A stretch of DNA of 17,537 bases, taken from contig JAEZKD010000144.1 of the NCBI GenBank assembly GCA_023415655.1, positions 1-17,537 of the forward strand, read 5' to 3'. A program made the translations under genes and the position numbers. Source of the stretch: Bacillota bacterium (GTDB lineage: Bacteria; Bacillota; Clostridia; Lachnospirales; Lachnospiraceae). This document shows positions 1-6,929 of the stretch, piece after piece (position 1 is the stretch's first letter; the number at the start of each line of letters is the position of its first letter). The notes beneath the pieces are model-generated. The model was not told the DNA's origin. It worked only from the letters and a program-made list of their open reading frames with translations, and made no database searches.

Positions 1-906
1 CCATTATGGAATGGTTATGTTAGCAAAACCCTCCTTCATGAAAGCATTGTAGAATATCAGCATATGCTAGAAGGAAGTGAACAGCTTTCAACGTATGTTA
101 CAATCGAATGGATCTTTCTAATCACAGGAGGATTGACGGTAGCTTATATGTTAAAGCTAGTGATTGCGCTCTTTGTTGAAAAGAATGAAGACCAAGAAAA
201 GATGGATGCACTGAATAAGATCTACATGAATCGTAAATCAAAACTTGTGTTACTTGTATCTGCTATTTTATTACCTTTGTTAGGCATACTACCTAATTTC
301 ACAATGGATGAGATTGCAGATGCAACGCAAGGCTTTGTACATGGACATGGACCAGAGCATGCGGTATCTTATTTTAGTTTTGTTAACTTAAAAGGAGCAA
401 TCATCTCAATCCTAATCGGTGTTGTCATTTATTTTGGACTTGTTCGTAGTGCTTTGATGAAAAAGAATGAACAAGGGAGAAAGGTTTACGTCAATCTATG
501 GCCAAAATGGATGGACTTAGAGGATTATGTATATCGACCTCTCATTCAACATTTCATTCCCTTTGTCATGGCAGTAATATTACGTGCGCTCGATCGCGGC
601 TTTGATGGAATTATGTCATGCTTTGGACGATTTGTACTTGGACCAACCAAAACAAGAAAAGCAGTCACGGTTGGAACTCGATTTACGTATATCATTGGGA
701 CAATTATGGATGATATTGTAATCGTTCTCAATAAGACATTACTGAAAAAACGACCGATTCAAGTATCGTTTGTAAATTTCTTTGCAGTGGGGCAGACAGA
801 GATGAGCCGTACAAGTAAGCTTGTGACACGGTCTGTTTCGTTTGGATTATTGATGTTTAGTATCGGTTTATTAATAACGCTTGGTTATCTGTTGTATGTA
901 TTATAG
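1..906 (+). CDS. NuoL/HyfB/MrpA-like proton-pumping membrane subunit, C-terminal part (5' truncated by window edge)
   Basis: The reading frame is open from base 1, so the gene begins outside the window; the visible 301 residues end at 906. The first residues (LWNGYVSKTLLHE) match the conserved segment after the antiporter core of complex I subunit 5, Mrp antiporter and hydrogenase-4 subunit B proteins, where a Lys in a broken helix joins the proton path. Downstream are hydrophobic segments at roughly visible residues 35-62, 81-102, 126-148, 180-195 and 279-300, separated by a charged loop and a His-containing loop (HGHGPEH). The family couples electron transfer or Na+/H+ exchange to proton movement across the cytoplasmic membrane. 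No partner complex I or hydrogenase gene lies downstream, so this is either the last gene of a cluster or a stand-alone subunit. The family call is fairly sure; the exact complex cannot be told from this part. Confidence 0.8.
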   Translation, partial: PLWNGYVSKTLLHESIVEYQHMLEGSEQLSTYVTIEWIFLITGGLTVAYMLKLVIALFVEKNEDQEKMDALNKIYMNRKSKLVLLVSAILLPLLGILPNFTMDEIADATQGFVHGHGPEHAVSYFSFVNLKGAIISILIGVVIYFGLVRSALMKKNEQGRKVYVNLWPKWMDLEDYVYRPLIQHFIPFVMAVILRALDRGFDGIMSCFGRFVLGPTKTRKAVTVGTRFTYIIGTIMDDIVIVLNKTLLKKRPIQVSFVNFFAVGQTEMSRTSKLVTRSVSFGLLMFSIGLLITLGYLLYVL

Positions 907-1258
907 GTAAATCAAACAATTTGGTATTATAAAAAATCATTAAATAAATTACCTTTTCAAAGATGTGGTATAGTACTATCATGATGTTAGAACTATACCA
1001 CATCTTTCGTGATATAGAGGTTACTTCCTTGGTTTCCGGAATTTAATGGATAACCGAAATTCATTATCTTCATAGTTAAATATTTTTTTATGTTAGAAAG
1101 AATGTTATAATTTTTTTGGAACTAAGAATGTTAGAAATATAACTATATTGTGTTAGCATAGTAGAAGTACATAGACACCGCATTTTAATTATAAGGTGTT
1201 GCAATTTTCATAGGATCCATAACATAGGAAGAACTAACATAGAATAGGAGGAGATAGT
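907..1258. other. 352-nt intergenic region
   Basis: Besides the 959-1007 dyad, this AT-rich stretch holds a good -10-like hexamer TATAAT at 1106-1111. Its 17-nt-upstream -35 position is only a T run (1083-1088), so it is a weak candidate promoter for the small membrane protein at 1259. I see no coding sequence and no recognisable riboswitch. Confidence 0.4.
959..1007 (+). terminator. Long perfect dyad, likely terminator of the NuoL-like gene
   Basis: Two 16-base arms (959-974 and 992-1007) are exact inverted complements, with a 17-base loop. The hairpin starts 53 nt after the stop codon of the upstream gene. No long T run follows; the only T residues (CTTT) lie inside the 3' arm, so this is an atypical intrinsic terminator or an RNA 3'-end stabilising hairpin. 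The stem itself is certain; termination is inferred from position. Confidence 0.6.
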
Positions 1259-1444
1259 ATGGAAGTATGGATTGTAGTACCATTGGCTATTATTGCAATC
1301 TGTGTTTGCGTGTTTGGAATACAGAAAGGAAAGAGTACGAAGAATAAAAAGTGGTATGTTCTTTCTGGATTAATGGGGTTATACTTAGTAGTATGTGGAA
1401 TTTACATCTTATTAGATCAATGGATTACCAATCGTGGTATCTAA
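1259..1444 (+). CDS. Small two-helix membrane protein of unknown function
   Basis: This is a 61-residue protein. The start is well supported by a strong Shine-Dalgarno (GGAGGAGA) a few bases upstream of ATG 1259. Residues 3-21 form a hydrophobic segment (VWIVVPLAIIAICVCVFGI). A strongly basic loop (KGKSTKNKKW, about 23-32) follows, then a second hydrophobic segment at about 35-53 and a short polar tail. The positive-inside rule places the loop in the cytoplasm. I do not recognise a family. It is not obviously joined to its neighbours: a 115-nt gap with a dyad-free tail separates it from the alcohol dehydrogenase fragment. It could be a small stress or envelope protein, but nothing in the sequence shows a role. 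Confidence 0.65.
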   Translation: MEVWIVVPLAIIAICVCVFGIQKGKSTKNKKWYVLSGLMGLYLVVCGIYILLDQWITNRGI

Positions 1445-1506
1445 ATGAATAAGTCAAGTTAAGAGGTAATCTGGACGCAATAGCTTACAAAGAAATATAA
1501 ATCTAA

Positions 1507-2160
1507 TTAAAGCCAAAGATGTCGATTCTAGATCCAGAATATACGTATTCGGTATCGAAACAACAGACAGCAGCAGGAACAGCAGATATTATGAGCCATA
1601 CCTTTGAGAATTATTTTTCCAATGTACCTTCCGCGGCCTTACAAGCAAGATTTGCGGAAAGTATCTTAAAGACTTGTATTCAATATGCACCAATGGCATT
1701 AGAAGATCCTTGTAACTATGAAGCAAGAGCAAATCTTATGTGGTGTTCTAGCTTAGCGATTAATGGGTTACTAAGCTATGGAAATGGCGTAGGTTGGTGT
1801 ATCCATCCAATGGAACATGAATTGAGCGCATTTTATGACATCACGCACGGAGTGGGACTTGCAATTTTAACGCCCCATTGGATGGAATTTGCATTAAGAG
1901 AGGAAACAGTGTCAAAGTTCGCGGAATACGGAAGAAATGTGTGGGGATTAACTGGATCCGAGAAAGAAGTAGCGAAGGAGGCAATCGAATGCACGAAGAA
2001 ATTCTTCCGTCAATTAAACCTCCCAGCTACTCTTACAGAAGTTGGTATTAATGAACAATATTTTGACATTATGGCTGAAAAAGCTGCAAATGGTTGTGAA
2101 GGAGCTTTTGTACCATTAACAAAGAATGATATTATTGCAATTTTTAAAGCAGCACTTTAA
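1507..2160 (+). pseudogene. Iron-containing alcohol dehydrogenase (butanol dehydrogenase/YqhD type), N-terminally truncated remnant
   Basis: The frame opens after a stop at 1504-1506 and could start at ATG 1519, giving 213 residues; intact members have about 385-390. The sequence begins at the family segment that precedes KPKMSILDP and covers only the C-terminal helical, metal-binding domain. From ATG 1519 the metal ligands are visible: Asp23 and His27 (AAGTADIMSH), His96 and His110 (CIHPMEH...DITHG). Their spacing (4, 69, 14) equals that of Asp194, His198, His267 and His281 in E. coli YqhD. The N-terminal NAD(P)-binding domain, about 170 residues, is missing, and the bases before 1507 show stops in this frame. 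No Shine-Dalgarno precedes ATG 1519. There are no internal stops, so the deletion may be recent. A reductase activity is not expected. Confidence 0.88.
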
Positions 2161-2163
2161 GTG

Positions 2164-2451
2164 TTACTTGTTGTGTTCTGATGCAACAAGTGATTGAAAT
2201 TCTGGATGCTTTTCAAACCATTGTACAGCATAGCTACACTGTGGAACGCAAGTGAGCTGTTGTTCTTTTAGATAAGCAACAACCTCAGTCATCAATTGGT
2301 TTGCAGTTCCCATACCTCGTAAGCTTGGATCAACAAAGGTATGATCAATCAGAACACAGTTCTTATTAAGAGCTGGGAAGGTGATATAAGCAACGATTTG
2401 TTGCGATTCATCTTCAAGATAAATTTTGTTGGATTCTTTTATAAGTTTCAT
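2164..2451 (-). CDS. Small GNAT-fold N-acetyltransferase (YjdJ/Acetyltransf_CG type)
   Basis: The protein has about 95 residues and ends 3 nt from the stop of the convergent alcohol dehydrogenase remnant. It has the minimal single-domain GNAT pattern: an N-terminal beta strand pair (IYLEDESQQIVAYITF), then HTFVDPSLRGMGTANQLM, which carries the V..xRGxGxAxxL acetyl-CoA pyrophosphate loop, and a C-terminal segment (CSYAVQWFEKHPEF) typical of this short subfamily. An upstream ATG at 2463 gives MRYPMKL, but the GAGGT of a Shine-Dalgarno lies between it and ATG 2451 at good spacing, so I place the start at 2451. Members are thought to acetylate small molecules or protein termini; the substrate is unknown. 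A 16-bp inverted repeat lies immediately upstream, in its leader. Confidence 0.8.
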   Translation of the reverse strand: MKLIKESNKIYLEDESQQIVAYITFPALNKNCVLIDHTFVDPSLRGMGTANQLMTEVVAYLKEQQLTCVPQCSYAVQWFEKHPEFQSLVASEHNK

Positions 2452-2473
2452 AGGATACCTCATTCATTTCTTT

Positions 2474-2529
2474 ATAATGCTAGGTTGAAAAAGCAGATTT
2501 CGTTTCCTGTTTATTCAACCTAGCATTAT
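2474..2529. repeat. 16-bp perfect inverted repeat in the leader of the small GNAT gene
   Basis: Arms 2474-2489 and 2514-2529 are exact inverted complements with a 24-base loop. Neither strand has a T tract after the stem, so it is not a standard intrinsic terminator. The inner edge of the repeat is about 23 nt before the GNAT start (2451), so the RNA hairpin would sit in its 5' leader or the DNA dyad could bind a regulator. The structure is seen directly; its function is unknown. Confidence 0.6.
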
Positions 2530-2677
2530 TATATACCAGATGAATTCATTTAGGAAGTTTTATCCTTCATAGTATTTTATTAAAATGTAATCCATGGCTG
2601 ATGAACAAGAAAATTAGCGACATTGGATAGGGATAAGCTATATAATTTATGGATAAAAATGTTATAAATAGAAACAC

Positions 2678-2705
2678 TTGACATTTTGATTTCTGTTGGT
2701 ATACT
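2678..2705 (+). promoter_or_regulatory. Sigma-A-type promoter for the membrane protein-secDF-pyk operon
   Basis: A perfect -35 TTGACA (2678-2683) is followed after 16 nt by TATACT (2700-2705). Transcription would start near 2712, about 45 nt before the start at 2758. No other good promoter is seen before secDF, so it probably drives the whole cluster. Confidence 0.65.
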
Positions 2706-2757
2706 TACTATAGATAAAATGGACAAAATTTCAGCTATCATAGAGTAAAGGGATAAA

Positions 2758-3165
2758 ATGAAGGTTTGGCATAGACAAAAACGAATACAAAATCTTTTGC
2801 TTATGACGATTGTCATAAGCTTACTATTTTATACCTTAGCTTTCAAAGGAGCAATTGCTCTATCTAAGAGTAAGCAACTAAAAGGTACATATTCCAACCA
2901 AAGCTTTCACGACAATCAAGATTTTATGATTTTTAGTGATACAACTAGACTGAGAATCCAACGTTATCAAGACGAGGAAGCGTTAGAAAAGGAAAGCCAA
3001 AATCTTCCGACGGCAAAACGCTTACTAGGACTTTTTGTATCATTAGAGGAACCACCCTATCATTTAGTAGAACATCTAAGAGAAGAAGCAAAAAAAATTG
3101 AGAACAATACACCATACAGTTATGTCTTGACATATATGCATCAACAGGATGGAAAAAAAGGCTAG
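2758..3165 (+). CDS. Unrecognised single-span membrane-anchored protein upstream of secDF
   Basis: This protein has 135 residues, with an AAAGGGA Shine-Dalgarno 5 nt before ATG 2758. The N terminus is basic (MKVWHRQKR), followed by a hydrophobic helix at about residues 12-35 (LLLMTIVISLLFYTLAF). It looks like an uncleaved signal anchor, with the remaining 100 residues outside. That domain is hydrophilic and rich in charged residues (QRYQDEEALEKESQ). I see no lipobox, no cysteine and no enzyme motif. It lies 47 nt upstream of secDF under a shared promoter. YajC is the common small membrane partner near secDF, but this sequence lacks YajC features such as the RPQ-type cytosolic segment. A role in envelope or export biology is only suggested by context. 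Confidence 0.6.
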   Translation: MKVWHRQKRIQNLLLMTIVISLLFYTLAFKGAIALSKSKQLKGTYSNQSFHDNQDFMIFSDTTRLRIQRYQDEEALEKESQNLPTAKRLLGLFVSLEEPPYHLVEHLREEAKKIENNTPYSYVLTYMHQQDGKKG

Positions 3166-3212
3166 TCACTCATGGAACTTAAAAAACAATCAACCATGAA
3201 AAGAGGGACTTT

Positions 3213-5447
3213 ATGAAGCCAACGAAGAATAGGTTTTACTTATCCTTACTAATGATAGCTATGATCTCTGTAATTTCAGTGTTTGGCCTTTCGGATGGAT
3301 TTAAGGGAGCCAAGGATATGCGTTTGGGAATTGATATTCGAGGAGGGGTGGAGGCTGTTTTTCAGCCAGCCGATCTAGATCGCAAACCGACGCAACAAGA
3401 ATTAGAGTCAGCAAGAGAGATTATGGATCTACGCTTAGATTCAAATAACATAACGGATCGTGTTGTAACAATTGATAAGGACGGGGGATATCTGGTTGTA
3501 CAATTCCCTTGGAAATCGGGTGAAACGAGTTTTAATCCCGAAGAGGCTATTATGGAATTGGGTGAGATGGCTCAATTAACCTTTCAAGATGGCAATGGCA
3601 ATGTATTACTAGAAGGAAAACATATTGTAAGCACTTCCCCTGATCGTAGTGCCAACGGAGCCTACGTCAATTACAAAGTGAATCTTGAGTTTACTAAGGA
3701 AGGTGCAAAGTTATTTGCGAAAGCTACGAAGGAAATGATAGGAAAGCCTATCTATATCTTTATGGACGATATCGAAATCTCTAGTCCAATTGTAAATAGT
3801 GAAATAACAAGTGGCAAATGTGAGATTACTGGTCTTGAAAGCTTTGATATCGCAAAGGAATTGTCTGAAAAAATCAATGCAGGTGCCCTACCTTTTGGCT
3901 TAGAAACAAGTAGCTTTCAAACGATTAGTCCGACACTTGGTAATATGGCACTCACTATTATGATTGTAGCAGGACTTATTGCATTCTTACTGGTATGTAT
4001 CTTCATGATAATAAACTATCGATTACCTGGAGTCATTGCATGTTTTACCTTAACCTTACAGATGGCCTTACAGCTCTTAATCATTTCAGTGCCACAGTTT
4101 ACTCTGACCTTACCTGGAATTGCAGGTATCATCTTATCACTTGGTATGTCGGTCGATGCGAATGTCATTATCTCAGAGAGAATATCTGAAGAATTGGCAA
4201 AAGGTTATGCAATAACAACTGCTGTAAAGAATGGATATAAGAAAGCGTTTTCCTCCGTTCTGGACGGTAACTTAACGACTGCCATTGTAGCTGTTATTTT
4301 AATGATCTTTGGCTCGGGTTCGATGTTAAGTTTTGGCTATACACTTCTATCTGGTATGATAATTAATGTATTTGTAGGTGTGACAATCTCAAAATATATG
4401 CTATTATCCTCGTTACAGATAGGAGGACTTAGAAAAGAGAAGTATTTTCATAGGTTCAAGGAAAGAAAGGCAATTCGATTTTATCAACATAAATGGGTTT
4501 ATGCCTTGATTTCTGGTGGAGCGCTTCTGGTTGGAATCATCTCTTTTATGATGAATGGAGTATCCTTAGATACCCAATTTACTGGTGGCGTTGTATTACA
4601 GTTGTCATTGGATGGAGAATGTTCCACCTCTGAAATTGAGCAGATCACTGAAGACATTGTTCATAGACCTGTGACTGCACAGATTACGAATGATTTCACT
4701 ACAGAGCAAAAGCATATATCAATTACGATGGCAGGAGAGGATGGAATTACTCCACAACAACAAAAGTCAATTGTCGACCAGATCAATGAATCGATGAAGG
4801 ATGGTAGTGTTGGTCTTGAGACTACTTTCTCAGTAGAGCCATTTATCGGGGAAAAAGCATTGAAGGATGCTAAAATTGCGATCATACTATCCTCTATCTT
4901 TATCGTTATTTATGTATGGATACGGTTTCAATCAATGTCAGGTCTTACCGCAGGAATCACTGGCCTAATTGCTTTAATTCATGATGTTTTAGTCGTATTG
5001 TTTGTATTTATTATCGCCAGAATACAATTAAATGATGCTTTTGTAGCAGTTGTTTTAACAATTATTGGATATTCCATTAATGATACCATTGTTTTATATG
5101 ACCGCATTCGGGAAAATCATCAGCTAGATTCAAAAAAACAAGTAGTTCCATTAGTGGATGAAAGTATGACACAGGTATTATCTCGTTCAGTTAATAGTTC
5201 AATCACAACGGGAATTTGTGTTCTATGTATTTTAGTAGCTTCCTTACTATTCCATATGGATTCAATTACAAAATTTGCTTTACCTATGTTTTTTGGAATC
5301 ATCAGTGGCTGTTATTCTTCCATTTGTATTGCTAGCACTTTGTGGGCAATGAAGAAAAAGAGAACAGAAAAGGAGAATCAACATGAGAAAGACAAAAATA
5401 ATATGTACACTCGGGCCAGCGACGGACCAGGAGGGGATATTACGTAA
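3213..5447 (+). CDS. secDF: Fused protein-export membrane protein SecDF
   Basis: This 744-residue fusion is an RND-family accessory of the SecYEG/SecA translocon that uses the proton gradient to pull secreted proteins outward. The SecD half (about 1-410) has TM1 (8-26), the DIRGG motif (41-45), a short extracellular P1 domain, the ISPTLG junction (238-243) and a helix bundle with GMSVDANVIISERI (311-324). The SecF half (about 425-715) has its own first helix, DTQFTGG (453-459) and GYSINDTIVLYDRIREN (619-635). Asp315 and Asp624 correspond in motif to the proton-path aspartates of Thermus SecDF. The start at 3213 follows an AGAGGG site. The C-terminal residues after about 723 are encoded by bases that also encode the start of pyruvate kinase; the tail (MYTRASDGPGGDIT) looks like an out-of-frame read and is probably not functional. 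Confidence 0.96.
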   Translation: MKPTKNRFYLSLLMIAMISVISVFGLSDGFKGAKDMRLGIDIRGGVEAVFQPADLDRKPTQQELESAREIMDLRLDSNNITDRVVTIDKDGGYLVVQFPWKSGETSFNPEEAIMELGEMAQLTFQDGNGNVLLEGKHIVSTSPDRSANGAYVNYKVNLEFTKEGAKLFAKATKEMIGKPIYIFMDDIEISSPIVNSEITSGKCEITGLESFDIAKELSEKINAGALPFGLETSSFQTISPTLGNMALTIMIVAGLIAFLLVCIFMIINYRLPGVIACFTLTLQMALQLLIISVPQFTLTLPGIAGIILSLGMSVDANVIISERISEELAKGYAITTAVKNGYKKAFSSVLDGNLTTAIVAVILMIFGSGSMLSFGYTLLSGMIINVFVGVTISKYMLLSSLQIGGLRKEKYFHRFKERKAIRFYQHKWVYALISGGALLVGIISFMMNGVSLDTQFTGGVVLQLSLDGECSTSEIEQITEDIVHRPVTAQITNDFTTEQKHISITMAGEDGITPQQQKSIVDQINESMKDGSVGLETTFSVEPFIGEKALKDAKIAIILSSIFIVIYVWIRFQSMSGLTAGITGLIALIHDVLVVLFVFIIARIQLNDAFVAVVLTIIGYSINDTIVLYDRIRENHQLDSKKQVVPLVDESMTQVLSRSVNSSITTGICVLCILVASLLFHMDSITKFALPMFFGIISGCYSSICIASTLWAMKKKRTEKENQHEKDKNNMYTRASDGPGGDIT

Positions 5448-6804
5448 ATTAATAGAAACGGGGATGGATGTTGCGAGATGTAATTTTTCACATTCTACTT
5501 ACGAGGATCATGAAAAGAGAATGAACGAGATCAAAGCAATCCGAACCGAGTTAAATAAACCGGTGGGAATCTTATTAGATACCAAGGGTCCCGAAATTCG
5601 TTTGGGAGATTTTGAAGAGGGAAAGGTTGAGCTTGTAACTGGGCAAACATTTACCTTGACTACGAAAGATATTCTAGGAACCAAGGATATCGTTAGTATT
5701 ACATACAAAGAGCTTTATCAAGATGTTAAAAAAGGAAACTTGATTCTAATTGACGATGGTTTGATAGAGATGGAGGTAATTGATATTGTTGATACTGACA
5801 TCATCTGTCTGGTAAAAAACAACGGTAAAGTATCCAACCATAAGGGAGTTAATGTTCCAGGAGCCAATTTATCAATGCCTTATATGAGCTCAAAGGATCA
5901 GTCCGATATTCTATTTGGTATAACACAGGATGTAGACTTTATTGCCGCTTCCTTTGTTCGAAGCGCTGAGGATGTCTTAAGTATTCGTGAATTATTGAAT
6001 AGCAATGGTGGTGGTCAGATTAATATCATCGCTAAGATTGAGAATTCACAAGGTGTATCTAATATTGATGAAATCATTGCAGCTGCAGATGGTATTATGA
6101 TTGCTCGTGGAGACATGGGTGTTGAAATTGCATTAGAAGAAGTACCTGCAATTCAGAAAATGATTATTAAAAAGGTATATGAAGCAGGGAAGCAAGTAAT
6201 CACTGCAACGCAGATGTTAGAATCCATGATTAAGAATCCAAGACCAACAAGAGCAGAAGCAACCGATGTTGCAAATGCAGTTTACGATGGTACAAGTGCG
6301 ATTATGCTTTCAGGAGAGACAGCAGCAGGAAAATATCCAGTAGAAGCATTACAAACGATGATTAAAATTGCAGAAAAAACAGAGCAGGATATTGATTATC
6401 GTAAGCGCTTCTTCCATCATGAACGTAACGCGAATCCAGATATTACCGATGCAGTATGCCATGCCACCTGTACACTTGCCTTGGATTTGAATGCAAAAGC
6501 AATTGTAACAGTAACAAAGAGCGGTTATGCGGCAAGAATGATTTCAAGATATCGTCCCGCTTGTGATATCATCGGCTGTACAACCAATTTAAAGGTAAGC
6601 AGACAAATCAATTTATCTTGGGGAGTTCGTCCACTTGTAGTAAATGAAGAGAGCGATGTTCTAACATTATTTGATCATGCCCTTGATAACGCTGTGGATC
6701 GTGGATTATTAGAAATAGGCGATGTTGCAGTGATTACTTCTGGAGTACCACTTGGTATTTCTGGTACCACAAACATGATAAAAGCACAAGTAGTTCAGAA
6801 ATAG
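5383..6804 (+). CDS. pyk: Pyruvate kinase
   Basis: The 473-residue enzyme transfers phosphate from phosphoenolpyruvate to ADP in the last step of glycolysis. Visible motifs are ARCNFSH (31-37, substrate-binding Arg32), DTKGPEIR (66-73), catalytic Lys218 and metal ligand Glu220 in IIAKIENSQG, the ARGDMGVEI signature (241-249, Asp244), TATQMLESM with Thr276, and the PRPTRAEATDVANAV segment. Length fits the short form without the C-terminal PEP-utiliser-like domain of Bacillus enzymes. The start follows AAAAGGAG. It overlaps the 3' end of secDF by 65 nt in another frame, so the two are co-transcribed and its Shine-Dalgarno lies inside secDF. Many clostridia instead place pyk beside pfkA. The active-site set looks complete. 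Confidence 0.97.
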   Translation: MRKTKIICTLGPATDQEGILRKLIETGMDVARCNFSHSTYEDHEKRMNEIKAIRTELNKPVGILLDTKGPEIRLGDFEEGKVELVTGQTFTLTTKDILGTKDIVSITYKELYQDVKKGNLILIDDGLIEMEVIDIVDTDIICLVKNNGKVSNHKGVNVPGANLSMPYMSSKDQSDILFGITQDVDFIAASFVRSAEDVLSIRELLNSNGGGQINIIAKIENSQGVSNIDEIIAAADGIMIARGDMGVEIALEEVPAIQKMIIKKVYEAGKQVITATQMLESMIKNPRPTRAEATDVANAVYDGTSAIMLSGETAAGKYPVEALQTMIKIAEKTEQDIDYRKRFFHHERNANPDITDAVCHATCTLALDLNAKAIVTVTKSGYAARMISRYRPACDIIGCTTNLKVSRQINLSWGVRPLVVNEESDVLTLFDHALDNAVDRGLLEIGDVAVITSGVPLGISGTTNMIKAQVVQK

Positions 6805-6819
6805 AAATAAAAAATTAAA

Positions 6820-6866
6820 TTCAGCCACATGTTTGAATCGGATTCGGTTCATAAAATGTGGCTGAA
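6820..6866 (+). terminator. Hairpin terminator after pyk
   Basis: Arms TTCAGCCACAT (6820-6830) and ATGTGGCTGAA (6856-6866) are exact complements, 16 nt after the pyk stop. The plus-strand tail has only scattered T residues (GCTATTG), while an A-rich run precedes the stem. It is a likely but imperfect intrinsic terminator that ends the secDF-pyk operon. Confidence 0.65.
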
Positions 6867-6870
6867 GCTA

Positions 6871-6899
6871 TTGTAAAATGCAATCAGATTATATATGAT
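6871..6899 (+). promoter_or_regulatory. Candidate promoter for the 640-residue protein operon
   Basis: TTGTAA (6871-6876) and TATGAT (6894-6899) are separated by 17 nt, directly after the pyk terminator and about 30 nt before ATG 6930. Both hexamers match the sigma-A consensus in four or five positions. Confidence 0.5.
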
Positions 6900-6929
6900 A
6901 AAGAAAAAACAATAAGGTAGGTACATAGG

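Noticed and set aside
2341..2523. Plus-strand open frame opposite the small GNAT gene
   Set aside because: It overlaps the clearly coding GNAT on the other strand and the inverted repeat, has no ribosome-binding site and no family features.
2580..2816. Minus-strand open frame of 78 codons upstream of the secDF cluster
   Set aside because: It lies antisense to the TTGACA/TATACT promoter and the start of the membrane protein gene, has no Shine-Dalgarno, and shows composition typical of a chance frame.
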